From contig NZ_CP047355.1 in assembly GCF_030408815.1 (NCBI RefSeq), forward strand, positions 1,178,001 to 1,242,000: a stretch of DNA of 64,000 nt, in the 5' to 3' direction. Below are positions 56,284 to 64,000 of this stretch, in pieces. Every line of letters begins with the position of its first letter. Positions within the stretch are counted from its first letter, which is position 1. Below the pieces are notes generated by a model. The model was not told the DNA's origin. It saw nothing but the letters and a program-made list of their open reading frames with translations, and did not search any database. Source of the DNA: Corynebacterium freiburgense (lineage in GTDB: Bacteria; Actinomycetota; Actinomycetes; Mycobacteriales; Mycobacteriaceae). The position numbers and the translations under genes were made by a program.

Positions 56284-58059
56284 ATGGCGTTTACCACCCC
56301 TAGCTATGACCTAATAGACCTTTTCAGCCGGATTGATCGTGGGGATTTACAACTCCCTGATTTTCAACGTGATTACTCCTGGGATGTAGACCGAATCCGT
56401 TCGCTTATAGTTACGGTTCTTCGTGGGTATCCAGTTGGATGTTTGATGGCTTTGGATACTCGAAACGAGCCAATGCGTTTTCGTCCACGTCCACTTGCGG
56501 GAGCTCCGGAGAGGGGCGTAGATCCAGGCTTATTGCTATTGGATGGGCAGCAACGGCTCACCACCTTGTACCAATCACTGCGGGGCGATGGTGAAGTGCA
56601 TACCGTTGATCCGCGCCAAAAACGAATTCGCCGAACATTTTACGTCGATATTGCGCGAGCAGTTTCTGCCGATATTTTGCCTGATGAAGCGGTATTTTCA
56701 GTCGATGAAACCGGTAAAGTACGGTCGCATTTCGGGCCGAAAATCCCCGAGGGTATTTTTGATCATGAATCGGCCATAGCAGCAGGGGTGCTCCCAGTTT
56801 CTGTACTGCTATTTCCCAAGGGTACGGATATGCTGTTCGATCTTATTGATAGTCCAGTTGGGGATCGTGAAACCATTAAACGGTTTTACAATCATGTGAT
56901 GAAGCCACTTGCTGGTTATTCTGTCCCAGTTATTCGGCTTGATAGGGAAACTGCACGTGGTGGCGTGGGTTCTATTTTTGCCAAAGCAAACTCTGCTGGC
57001 GTGCAAATGGACGTATTCGAATTACTTACCGCGGTATTTGGAACCCAGGATCCGGATTTCAAATTAAGTGAACACTGGGCAAAGATTCGGGATGTTTTGC
57101 ATACCCATCCGGTTTTGGAGGGTATTGGCCCGACCGAATTCTTAACCGCCGTGGCCCTTTATGTCACTCATCAACGTGGCAAGGCTCACGGTCAACGGGA
57201 AGATATTCTCGATCTTGATCTTGACGCATATATTCCGGCAGCCGAGACGATGTGCAAAGGTTTTGAAGAGGCAGCGGATTTCCTGCGTCAGCGCTGCATT
57301 TTATTAAAGGAACACGTGCCTTTTACCGCGCAGATTATCCCGCTAGGTGTGATTCTTGCAGCTTTGGATGCGTCAGATTTAGCCAATGCCCATGCATGGG
57401 ATCGATTAAATCGGTGGTTCTGGGCCGGCGTGTTTGGTGAACTTTATGGCTCCCCGGCAGTTGACGTGCGTGCTGGGCGCGATGTTGATGAGGTAGTTGC
57501 GTGGATTAAGGATGTCGACGCCCCGGTGCCAGCGACTGTGGAAAACGCCGTGTTTATGGAATCGAGGTTATTAAGCGCAACTCCAGATACTGGCGTATAC
57601 CGCGGGATCTTTGCCCTGATTATGGGTCGTGGTGCCCGAGATTGGCGTACTGGAAAAACATTCGATTGTTGGACATTTGACGAACTCGGAGCAAAGTTCT
57701 GTTCGATTTTCCCCGCGGCATATGAAGTCGATCCAGTTTTGGCAGAAAGCGTACTAAACCTTACGCCAATGGGGCGGCGCACAGAAATATTTATTGAGGA
57801 TGCTTCGCCATCACGCTATTTGGGACGTATCCAAAATAAGTCGCTTATGGAGGATGCGGAATTTGACCACGTCTTGGCATCCCATTTATTGGATCCAGAA
57901 CTACTTCATAGTGCACGTGCTACCGAATTCTTTACAGATCGACGCCGTAAATTGCTCAATATGGTAGAGGAAGCCATGGGCACCCAAGCGGTACGCGATG
58001 TCGATGAATCCGATCTTGCGGGTGGTGAAGAAGGCCCAGATGCATTTGCAAACGCTTAG
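56284..58059 (+). CDS. DUF262 (GmrS/ParB-like N-terminal) protein without HNH domain
   Basis: A 591-residue protein. The N-terminal DUF262 domain has LPDFQRDYSWD and LLLDGQQRLTTLYQSL, the ParB-like NTP-binding/hydrolysis motifs of GmrSD type IV restriction enzymes and of the BrxU, SspE and DndB-related group. The C-terminal 300 residues are helical and end with FTDRRRKLLNMVEEAMG, usual for stand-alone DUF262 proteins. The HNH nuclease domain (DUF1524) of GmrSD is not visible. TAGGCT at 56272-56277 is 6 nt before the ATG, so it probably has its own leaderless start despite the 16-bp gap to the CDF gene. Anti-phage defence is possible but unproven. Confidence 0.85.
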   Translation: MAFTTPSYDLIDLFSRIDRGDLQLPDFQRDYSWDVDRIRSLIVTVLRGYPVGCLMALDTRNEPMRFRPRPLAGAPERGVDPGLLLLDGQQRLTTLYQSLRGDGEVHTVDPRQKRIRRTFYVDIARAVSADILPDEAVFSVDETGKVRSHFGPKIPEGIFDHESAIAAGVLPVSVLLFPKGTDMLFDLIDSPVGDRETIKRFYNHVMKPLAGYSVPVIRLDRETARGGVGSIFAKANSAGVQMDVFELLTAVFGTQDPDFKLSEHWAKIRDVLHTHPVLEGIGPTEFLTAVALYVTHQRGKAHGQREDILDLDLDAYIPAAETMCKGFEEAADFLRQRCILLKEHVPFTAQIIPLGVILAALDASDLANAHAWDRLNRWFWAGVFGELYGSPAVDVRAGRDVDEVVAWIKDVDAPVPATVENAVFMESRLLSATPDTGVYRGIFALIMGRGARDWRTGKTFDCWTFDELGAKFCSIFPAAYEVDPVLAESVLNLTPMGRRTEIFIEDASPSRYLGRIQNKSLMEDAEFDHVLASHLLDPELLHSARATEFFTDRRRKLLNMVEEAMGTQAVRDVDESDLAGGEEGPDAFANA

Positions 58060-58241
58060 TAGCGTATCTGCTCTGTGAGATGGGTGGGTTTTTCTAAAGT
58101 AATGGTGAGTTTTGGGTGGTAAACGGTTAGACTGTTTCCCAGTCGCACGCCAATGAGTCGGCGTGGGCCTGCTCTAATGTTTGGCGCGGTCGTGTCGAAC
58201 ATTATTGCGGAAGTCAACTTCCTTTAAAGGAGCACAGATCC

Positions 58242-59834
58242 GTGAGCCAGAACGCTCTTCCGGTTGTCCTCATTGCAGATAAATTAGCGCAATCCACTGT
58301 AGATGCGCTTGGAGATTCCGTGGAGGTGCGTTGGGTTGATGGCCCAAACCGCCCGGAACTTCTCGCGGCCGTCGCAGATGCAGACGCTTTACTTGTCCGA
58401 TCCGCCACCACCGTCGATGCAGAGGTATTAGAAGCCGCACCGAAACTCAAGATTGTCGGCCGCGCGGGTGTGGGTTTGGATAATGTTGATATTGCCACCG
58501 CAACAGCTCGCGGTGTGATGGTGGCAAATGCCCCAACGTCGAATATTCACTCGGCGTGCGAGCATGCGATCTCCTTATTGCTTGCAACGGCACGTCAGAT
58601 TCCGGCAGCAGATAAAACCTTGCGTGATGGCGAATGGAAGCGTTCTTCTTTTAGTGGTGTCGAGATCTACGGTAAGGCTGTAGGTATTGTCGGCTTCGGT
58701 CATATCGGACAGTTGTTTGCGCAGCGCCTGGCGGCTTTTGAGACCAATATTATTGCATTCGATCCTTATGCCAACCCGGCTCGTGCTGCACAACTAGGCG
58801 TGGAATTGGTTTCACTGGAAGAGCTTATGTCTCGCTCTGACTTTGTCACTATTCACTTGCCAAAAACCAAAGAAACCGCTGGCATGTTTGATGCTGAATT
58901 GCTGTCCAAGGCAAAGAAGGGGCAGATCATTATCAATGCTGCTCGAGGTGGACTTGTTGATGAGCAAGCACTTGCAGATGCCATTGATTCAGGCCAAATT
59001 CGTGGCGCCGGTTTTGATGTCTATGCCGCAGAGCCATGCACCGATTCGCCATTATTCGGCCGCCCCGAGGTTGTAGTTACTCCTCACCTCGGTGCTTCGA
59101 CTGTGGAGGCACAAGATCGTGCAGGTACTGATGTTGCGGAGTCTGTTCTTAAGGCGCTGGCAGGAGAATTTGTTGCAGATGCTGTGAATATTTCTGGCGG
59201 TGCGGTCGGTGAAGAAGTCGCCCTGTGGCTCGAATTAGTGCGTAAACTTGGATTGGTAGCTGGGCATCTTCTTGATGGCTTCCCGGCAGCGATTGAAGTG
59301 GAAGCTCGCGGTGAGCTTTCTACCGAGGAAGTCAGTGCATTAGGTCTTTCTGCAATGCGCGGTTTGTTCTCCGCAGTTCTTGATGAGACGGTCACGTTTG
59401 TAAATGCTCCACGCATTGCGGAGGAACGCGGCGTACGAGTGAAAACTTCAACCGTTCCACAATCAGTCAGTCACCGGTCTGTTGTAGAGGTCAAGGTTAT
59501 TGCTGGCGACGGCGCGACCGCAAGCGTTGTTGGTGCGCTTACTGGTTTGGAGCGCGTCGATAAGATCGTCCGAATCAATGGACGCGGCCTTGATATGCGT
59601 GCTGAGGGCCGTAATTTGTTCCTGCAGTATGAGGATGCTCCTGGTGCCTTGGGCAAGGTTGGTACGAAGCTCGGCGCTGCTGGCATTAATATTGTGGCCG
59701 CAGCTTTATCGCAAGATTCCGAAGGTACGGGTGCCACGTTGATTTTGCGTGTCGATTCTGAAGTTCCGGCTGAGCTTGTGGAAGATATTGCCGCCGAAAT
59801 CGGAGCTACAGCATTCCAACTCGACTTGGATTAA
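58242..59834 (+). CDS. serA: D-3-phosphoglycerate dehydrogenase
   Basis: The 530-residue first enzyme of serine synthesis, in the long type-I form with an intervening domain and a C-terminal ACT domain (about residues 455-530, NLFLQYEDAPGALGKVGTKLG). The NAD site is VGIVGFGHIGQLFAQRL. Catalytic Arg is in NAARGGLVDE, Glu in YAAEPC and His in TPHLGAST. GTG start with AAAGGAG 9 nt upstream. A strong terminator follows. Confidence 0.96.
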   Translation: MSQNALPVVLIADKLAQSTVDALGDSVEVRWVDGPNRPELLAAVADADALLVRSATTVDAEVLEAAPKLKIVGRAGVGLDNVDIATATARGVMVANAPTSNIHSACEHAISLLLATARQIPAADKTLRDGEWKRSSFSGVEIYGKAVGIVGFGHIGQLFAQRLAAFETNIIAFDPYANPARAAQLGVELVSLEELMSRSDFVTIHLPKTKETAGMFDAELLSKAKKGQIIINAARGGLVDEQALADAIDSGQIRGAGFDVYAAEPCTDSPLFGRPEVVVTPHLGASTVEAQDRAGTDVAESVLKALAGEFVADAVNISGGAVGEEVALWLELVRKLGLVAGHLLDGFPAAIEVEARGELSTEEVSALGLSAMRGLFSAVLDETVTFVNAPRIAEERGVRVKTSTVPQSVSHRSVVEVKVIAGDGATASVVGALTGLERVDKIVRINGRGLDMRAEGRNLFLQYEDAPGALGKVGTKLGAAGINIVAAALSQDSEGTGATLILRVDSEVPAELVEDIAAEIGATAFQLDLD

Positions 59835-59849
59835 TCATTTTTATGTTCG

Positions 59850-59892
59850 ATGGGTTCTGAGGGTATTAAGATACCCAAAGAGCCCATTTTTT
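59850..59892 (+). terminator. Terminator after serA
   Basis: ATGGGTTCT (59850-59858) pairs with AGAGCCCAT (59879-59887) around an inner GGGTAT/ATACCC stem, followed by TTTTTT. Confidence 0.9.
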
Positions 59893-59968
59893 CATACCAA
59901 CTTGGGAAAACGATCATAGCTATACCATTGTGGGCGTCTCTACTCGCACTACCTGTACCGTAGTTACA

Positions 59969-60691
59969 GTGAACACTAGTTTTCTGGATAACGTACTCGC
60001 TGAAAACGGAATTGAATTTTCTAATAATAAGTTCGTATACCGCTGGGATGGTGAGCTTGCTGCAGATGCACAGATTCGTGCATTGGCGCAGGCCAGTGGC
60101 TTTAATGCGCAGTGGAATGCACCAATAATGGTGGTTGATGGCGCTAATGTTATGGGGCGCTGGTATGTACCTTCGGCGGGGGAGCTGACGGTTGGCCAAG
60201 CCCGCGCGGCCGTCGATACGCTGGGCAAGGGGGTGTTGGCAATGCGTGAAGTTTTAGGCGAATCAATAGGAGAATTCAGCGTTGACTGGGAAGCTGATGC
60301 GCCACGAGTGACCTATGGTCGTATAGAAGATTGGTTCGCACAGCGCGGGGTTGCTGAATTGCCACAAGATAATGAGACTGGAGCATTGTGTTTATCTATG
60401 GATGGCACGCCAGTAGATATTCATATAGGGGACGTGTTCTCTGTCCAAGTTTCCGCACATATCCCTGATGGTGATCCGGCGCAAGTACTGCATTTATGTA
60501 ATCTGCTTAATAAATCGGATGGTCCTGCGGTTTGTGGAGTATTGAATGGTGAACAATGGTGGGCCATTGCACGGTATACGGTGGAAGCTCGTGCCGGGCT
60601 AAGTGACGCACAATTAGATGCAGCTATTCGGGAAGGGGTAACCGGTGCGGGTGCAAAAGTACGCGATCTCTTACGTGCTCGCCGTGGGTGA
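59969..60691 (+). CDS. Hypothetical protein, possibly YbjN-like
   Basis: A 240-residue soluble protein that I do not recognise. It seems to have two similar alpha/beta halves (around WDGELAADAQIRALAQASGFNAQWNAP and, later, AVCGVLNGEQWWAIARYTVEARAGLSDAQLDAAIREGV). The second half recalls YbjN/type III chaperone-like folds, in which a strand pair is followed by DEQLxxAL helices. A GTG at 59930 is in frame, but TACCGT at 59956-59961 lies exactly 7 nt before the GTG at 59969, the leaderless pattern of this window, so I prefer the latter. It lies between serA and leuB and may be co-transcribed with leuB, 42 bp downstream. Confidence 0.65.
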   Translation: MNTSFLDNVLAENGIEFSNNKFVYRWDGELAADAQIRALAQASGFNAQWNAPIMVVDGANVMGRWYVPSAGELTVGQARAAVDTLGKGVLAMREVLGESIGEFSVDWEADAPRVTYGRIEDWFAQRGVAELPQDNETGALCLSMDGTPVDIHIGDVFSVQVSAHIPDGDPAQVLHLCNLLNKSDGPAVCGVLNGEQWWAIARYTVEARAGLSDAQLDAAIREGVTGAGAKVRDLLRARRG

Positions 60692-60733
60692 TACACTACC
60701 CATGTTCGTGTAGTGAGAAAGGAATTCCGCATT

Positions 60734-61753
60734 ATGAAACTCGCTGTGATTGGTGGAGATGGCATCGGCCCTGAGGTCACCCCGGAGGCACTTAAAGTTT
60801 TATATGCAGTGCGATCTGATATTGAAACCACCGACTATGATCTCGGGGCACGTCGGTACCTTCGAAATGGCGAACTCTTAACCGATGCGGACCTAGCCTC
60901 ATTACGCGAGCATGATGCGATTCTTTTGGGGGCAATCGGAGCCCCTGGTGAAGTCCCTCCGGGGGTACTTGAGCGCGGACTGCTGCTGAAAATGCGGTTC
61001 GCACTTGACCACCACGTTAATCTGCGACCTGCGAAACTTTACCCAACCTCGACTTCGCCGCTAGCCAATCCGGGTGAAATTGATTTTATTGTGGTGCGTG
61101 AAGGTACCGAGGGCTTGTACTGCGGAAATGGTGGAACGCTCCGAGAAGGAACCAAATATGAAGTTGCATCGGAGGTCAGCCAAAACACTCGTTACGGGGT
61201 AGAGCGAGTAGTGCGAGACGCTTTTGAACGAGCACAAAGCCGCCGTAAGCACCTGACACTTGTGCATAAGACAAACGTACTTGTTTATGCTGGTGGACTT
61301 TGGCAACGTACGGTCAATGAAATCGCAAAAGAATATCCAGAAGTAACCGTTGAATACAACCACATCGATGCAGCGACCATCTATATGGTGACTAACCCCG
61401 AACGTTACGATGTCATTGTGACCGACAACCTGTTCGGCGATATTTTAACGGATCTTGCGGGGGCAGTTACCGGCGGAATTGGGCTGGCTGCCTCTGGAAA
61501 CATTGATGCTACTGGTACGAATCCGTCAATGTTTGAACCTGTTCATGGCTCGGCACCTGATATTGCCGGAAAAGGTATAGCCGATCCAACTGCAGCGATT
61601 CTTTCCGCAGCGATGATGCTGCGCCATCTCGATGATGAAACCAATGCATTACGCATTGAACAAGCAATCGCTAGAGATGTAGCTACCCGTAAAAATACCC
61701 CAATTCGGACCGAAGAAATTGGCGATCGGATTGTAGCAGCGCTTAGTAAGTAA
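60734..61753 (+). CDS. leuB: 3-isopropylmalate dehydrogenase
   Basis: A 339-residue NAD+-dependent, Mg2+-dependent oxidative decarboxylase of leucine synthesis. [15 protein letters not shown], the substrate region [23 protein letters not shown] and the metal-binding [15 protein letters not shown] are diagnostic. AAAGGA fixes the ATG at 60734; the frame opens 7 codons earlier. The gene is intact although an insertion sequence begins 166 bp downstream. Confidence 0.96.
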   Translation: MKLAVIGGDGIGPEVTPEALKVLYAVRSDIETTDYDLGARRYLRNGELLTDADLASLREHDAILLGAIGAPGEVPPGVLERGLLLKMRFALDHHVNLRPAKLYPTSTSPLANPGEIDFIVVREGTEGLYCGNGGTLREGTKYEVASEVSQNTRYGVERVVRDAFERAQSRRKHLTLVHKTNVLVYAGGLWQRTVNEIAKEYPEVTVEYNHIDAATIYMVTNPERYDVIVTDNLFGDILTDLAGAVTGGIGLAASGNIDATGTNPSMFEPVHGSAPDIAGKGIADPTAAILSAAMMLRHLDDETNALRIEQAIARDVATRKNTPIRTEEIGDRIVAALSK

Positions 61754-61796
61754 ATTCCTGGTGAGCTTCTTCCGAGGAAAACTACGCATGTAAAAA

Positions 61797-61850
61797 CCCA
61801 AATCACCGGTAGTTCGCCATGGAGACTGGTGGGGAAGCCGGTGATTTGGG
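61797..61850 (-). terminator. Hairpin between leuB and the insertion sequence
   Basis: A perfect 13-bp stem: CCCAAATCACCGG (61797-61809) with CCGGTGATTTGGG (61838-61850). The T-run (GGGTTTTTAC) lies on the minus-strand exit side, so it would stop transcripts entering from the right; it may also end the leuB transcript. It lies outside the insertion sequence and probably once faced a convergent gene. Confidence 0.7.
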
Positions 61851-62005
61851 CATTGCTGGTTGGGTTCATGTAGCGCTCGTAATGGATCTCCTTTCAGTTA
61901 CAGGGCGAGAAACTTTTTGGGTAAGCGGATTAAATGGTTGATCTTACCTTTGCATGAGAGTGAGACAGACCGGCATCTCATCGGATTATCTGGTTGATGC
62001 TTCAC

Positions 62006-62413
62006 CTACTGCTGGTGCATGTTTCCTTCGCTAATTCCAGCAAGAACCCCACACGCCTCAACTTCCCGGTCATCGTTGCAACTCGCTCTCAGTGAAACGA
62101 GTTGTTTCTCAAGCGCTTGCAGAGCGGTTATCTGCGACCGCACATGAGAGATGTGATCATCGAGCAAGGTGTTGACGGCGGTACAAGGCTGATGAGGGTC
62201 GTCCTGATAGCTCTGTAGTTCGTGAATCTCAGCCAGTGACAGGCCCAGGATTCTGCAGCGACGGATGAAGGCCAGCCCCTCACCATGCTTCTCGGTATAG
62301 ACACGGTAACCGTTGTCCTGCCGATCAGGCGGCGGCAACAAGCCCTGCTGTTCATAGAAGCGGATCGTCTGTGTTTCGACCCCTACCAACTGCGCCAACT
62401 GACCAATGCGCAT
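62006..62413 (-). CDS. MerR-family Cd(II)/Pb(II)-type regulator in the IS
   Basis: A 135-residue metalloregulator of the CadR/PbrR group. The winged helix reads MRIGQLAQLVGVETQTIRFYEQQGLLPPP. Metal-binding cysteines are at the expected places: one in DDPHQPC at the start of the long dimer helix, and two in the C-terminal loop, SCNDDREVEACGVL. The short tail lacks the His-rich stretch of CadR. GGGGAGGAGG precedes the ATG at 62413; five codons upstream are also open. It diverges from the exporter and should regulate the shared promoter. The exact metal is not proven. Confidence 0.9.
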   Translation of the reverse strand: MRIGQLAQLVGVETQTIRFYEQQGLLPPPDRQDNGYRVYTEKHGEGLAFIRRCRILGLSLAEIHELQSYQDDPHQPCTAVNTLLDDHISHVRSQITALQALEKQLVSLRASCNDDREVEACGVLAGISEGNMHQQ

Positions 62414-62444
62414 CAGCCTCCTCCCCAACGGATTCTTTACTCTA

Positions 62445-62475
62445 TTGACCTTATAGTAGCTTTATAGTTTAAAAT
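62445..62475 (+). promoter_or_regulatory. MerR-type promoter of the metal exporter
   Basis: -35 TTGACC (62445-62450) and -10 TAAAAT (62470-62475) are 19 bp apart, the over-long spacer needed for MerR-type activation. The spacer TTATAGTAGCTTTATAG holds an imperfect dyad like CadR/PbrR operators. It lies between the divergent regulator and exporter genes. Confidence 0.85.
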
Positions 62476-62508
62476 GGTACCACAACATTGTTCAAGTGGA
62501 GTCGTATC

Positions 62509-63405
62509 ATGAGCAAATCCTGTGGTGGCGCCTGTGGCGGTGATGCAACGTCCGCAGCGGATACCGATATACAGGCCTCCTCCGAGGCGCCAGGGAGATG
62601 GGTCAGTGTTTATGCCGTGCCGAAGATGGACTGTCCATCAGAAGAACGAATGATTCGCCTAGCCCTGAACGGCTTTGAGGAGATTCGGGCGCTGTCCTTC
62701 GACTTGTCGAACCGCCGGCTGAAGGTCGTGCATGACGGCGAGGTCGAGCCCGTCACCTCGAAACTGAAGACCTTGGGGCTAGGCGCCTCGCTTCAGGAAA
62801 CCGTCGCTGCAAATCCGGAGACCATCAAGGCCGCCGAGTTTTCGGCAGCTTCTGCTAAGCAAGAATCCGGGACCCTGCGCTGGTTGCTCGGCATCAATGC
62901 ACTTCTGTTCGTGGTGGAAATGACTGCCGGTCTGATCGCCCGGTCCACCGGCCTGATTGGAGAATCCCTGGACAATTTTGCCGATGCGGCGGTGTACGGG
63001 CTTGCCCTTTATGCGGTTGGACATAGCGTGAAAATGCAGGTACGTGCCGCGCATCTTGCTGGTGTACTGCAACTGATCTTGGCTGTGGGCGTGCTCGTAG
63101 AGGTGGTGAGACGCTTTGTATTCGGTAGTGAGCCTGAATCGCTGGTGATGATGGCTATCGCATTCGTCGCATTGATTGCCAATACCAGTTGTCTGCTGCT
63201 CATATCCAAACATCGGGAAGGTGGGGCGCACATGAAGGCAAGCTGGATATTCTCGGCCAACGACGTGGTGATCAACCTGGGGGTCATCACCGCCGGCGCC
63301 CTGGTCGCGTGGACCGGTTCCAATTATCCGGATCTGATTATCGGCACCATCGCGGGGGGCATTGTACTTAACGGTGCCAGACGCATTTTGGCGTTGAAGG
63401 GTTAA
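62509..63405 (+). CDS. CDF-family metal exporter with N-terminal HMA-like domain, in the IS
   Basis: A 298-residue protein. It begins with a Cys/Gly-rich metal-binding tag (SCGGACGG), then a heavy-metal-associated-like domain in which the usual CxxC is MDCPSEE. Six helices of CDF type follow, with the metal sites ESLDNFADAAVYG and FSANDVVINLG. The cytoplasmic C-terminal domain of most CDF proteins is missing, so the front domain may replace it. The ATG at 62509 is chosen over an earlier frame start because the MerR promoter and a GTGGAG ribosome site precede it. Probably exports Cd, Zn or Pb ions. Confidence 0.88.
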   Translation: MSKSCGGACGGDATSAADTDIQASSEAPGRWVSVYAVPKMDCPSEERMIRLALNGFEEIRALSFDLSNRRLKVVHDGEVEPVTSKLKTLGLGASLQETVAANPETIKAAEFSAASAKQESGTLRWLLGINALLFVVEMTAGLIARSTGLIGESLDNFADAAVYGLALYAVGHSVKMQVRAAHLAGVLQLILAVGVLVEVVRRFVFGSEPESLVMMAIAFVALIANTSCLLLISKHREGGAHMKASWIFSANDVVINLGVITAGALVAWTGSNYPDLIIGTIAGGIVLNGARRILALKG

Positions 63406-63408
63406 ATA

Positions 63409-63921
63409 ATGCTCATTATTGGCAAAAAGCTCTCGCCGTATGCCCTATTGTCCATATCGGGCCTGCTGGCAGCGTCTGATCAGGCTGTAAAGTGGCTGGT
63501 GCAGCAATCAATGGCCTATGGCGAGTATGTTTCGGTGACCCCGTTCTTTAACTGGGTGCACCTATGGAACACCGGTGCCGCATTCAGTCTTTTTGCGAAT
63601 GGTGGAGGCTGGCAGCGCTACTTTTTTATCGGAATCACGGTAGTGGTCTCGATTTTTCTGATCAAGCTGATCCTTGAAAATCGTCATAAAGGAGAAGCCA
63701 TCGCTTACAGTCTTATCCTCGGTGGCGCCATGGGTAACCTGATTGACCGGGTCTTTCGCGGCTATGTTGTGGATTCCTTTGATTTCTATTGGCGAGACTG
63801 GCATTGGCCGGCCTTCAACCTGGCTGATATTGCAATTGTCCTCGGTGCCTTACTTTTCGTTTCCAGCAGCTTGTTGGGTAAAAAAGCAAACACCAATGCC
63901 GAGTCGGATGGATCTGACTGA
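63409..63921 (+). CDS. lspA: Signal peptidase II (lipoprotein signal peptidase) in the IS
   Basis: A 170-residue four-helix aspartic protease that removes lipoprotein signal peptides. The catalytic aspartates lie in GNLIDRVFRGYVVDSFDFYW and FNLADIAI, and NTGAAFSLFAN is the family motif. It starts 3 nt after the exporter stop, forming an operon. This is the extra lspA typical of ISPpu12-like elements and of Gram-negative cadmium/lead clusters. The host must have its own chromosomal lspA elsewhere. Why it travels with metal export is unsettled. Confidence 0.94.
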   Translation: MLIIGKKLSPYALLSISGLLAASDQAVKWLVQQSMAYGEYVSVTPFFNWVHLWNTGAAFSLFANGGGWQRYFFIGITVVVSIFLIKLILENRHKGEAIAYSLILGGAMGNLIDRVFRGYVVDSFDFYWRDWHWPAFNLADIAIVLGALLFVSSSLLGKKANTNAESDGSD

Positions 63922-63942
63922 CACCTACGCCTATACAACACC

Positions 63943-64000
63943 ATGACCGAACTTCCCGACAACATCCTTCACCTGCCGCAATACCAAGTACTGGGCTGCA
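63943..64000 (+). CDS. tnpA: ISL3-family transposase, first 19 codons
   Basis: The frame from ATG 63943 reads MTELPDNILHLPQYQVLGC and continues past the window. This N-terminus and its place after lspA fit ISL3-family transposases. The rest, including the DDE catalytic domain, cannot be seen. Confidence 0.75.
   Translation, partial: MTELPDNILHLPQYQVLGC

Larger units (their letters stand above)
61919..64000. mobile_element. ISL3-family insertion sequence of the ISPpu12 type, left part
   Basis: From 61919 to beyond the window. The left end GGGTAAGCGGATTAAATGGT (24-bp IR at 61919-61942) resembles the ISPpu12 terminal repeat as I recall it. A near copy of its inner part, CGGATTATCTGGTTGAT, recurs at 61982-61998 as a probable transposase-binding subterminal repeat. 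Cargo is a MerR regulator (minus), a CDF metal exporter and lspA (plus), then the transposase start, which is the gene set described for ISPpu12 of Pseudomonas. Local G+C (67% in one counted line) is far above the host. The 8 bp before the IR, AACTTTTT (61911-61918), should reappear as a target duplication beyond the right end. Confidence 0.85.

Overview
The window looks like a chromosomal segment of a Corynebacterium, or a close relative. It carries gatC-gatA, pfkA, gatB, a divergent lysE/lysG pair, an mscCG-type channel, ilvD, ilvBNC with a corynebacterial-type leader peptide, serA and leuB, in the order I recall for that genus. At least a dozen genes also have a TAnnnT box 6-8 nt before the start codon and no ribosome binding site, the usual sign of leaderless transcripts in this order. 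Base composition is moderate. It falls clearly in the large-protein cluster at 26-37 kb (about 38% G+C in one hand-counted line) and rises in the last 2 kb (about 67% in one line).

Layout. 1-5.6 kb: the 3' end of a lacZ-type beta-galactosidase, a GPH-family sugar symporter, a small membrane protein and galE, together a lactose/galactose module. 5.7-8.4 kb: an ACT-domain protein divergent from gatCA. 8.4-14.7 kb: a zinc alcohol dehydrogenase, two tandem DUF1963 proteins, a lone RtcB RNA ligase, and 1.3 kb of repeat-rich noncoding DNA containing three copies of a 46-bp palindrome. 14.7-19.9 kb: a cobalamin riboswitch controlling an ABC importer (permease, ATPase, lipoprotein), then a MerR regulator and an MFS carrier. 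19.9-22.7 kb: an AhpD-like protein with an ECF41-type sigma factor, preceded by an exact match to the ECF41 promoter, then a 14-TM drug exporter. 23-26 kb: a helix-turn-helix regulator, a serine hydrolase and pfkA.

26.1-37.3 kb is the most unusual part. A short DUF4132-like protein is translationally coupled to a 1544-aa protein, followed by a 1498-aa paralogue and a 314-aa N-terminal-only paralogue. Internal terminators separate the members. A secreted, membrane-anchored von Willebrand A protein lies 1.1 kb downstream. The architecture suggests an NTPase-linked conflict or stress system, but no MoxR ATPase is visible here and the function is unknown.

40.6-61.8 kb is mostly core metabolism: gatB, lysE/lysG (basic amino-acid export), a DoxX-like membrane protein, ilvD, a PH-domain protein, mscCG, the attenuated ilvBNC operon, a two-component FMN monooxygenase pair, a zinc-type CDF exporter, a DUF262 protein, serA, a hypothetical protein and leuB. 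From 61.9 kb to the end lies an ISL3-family insertion sequence of the ISPpu12 type. It brings a CadR/PbrR-like MerR regulator, a CDF metal exporter, lspA and the first codons of its transposase. Its composition points to recent transfer from Gram-negative bacteria.
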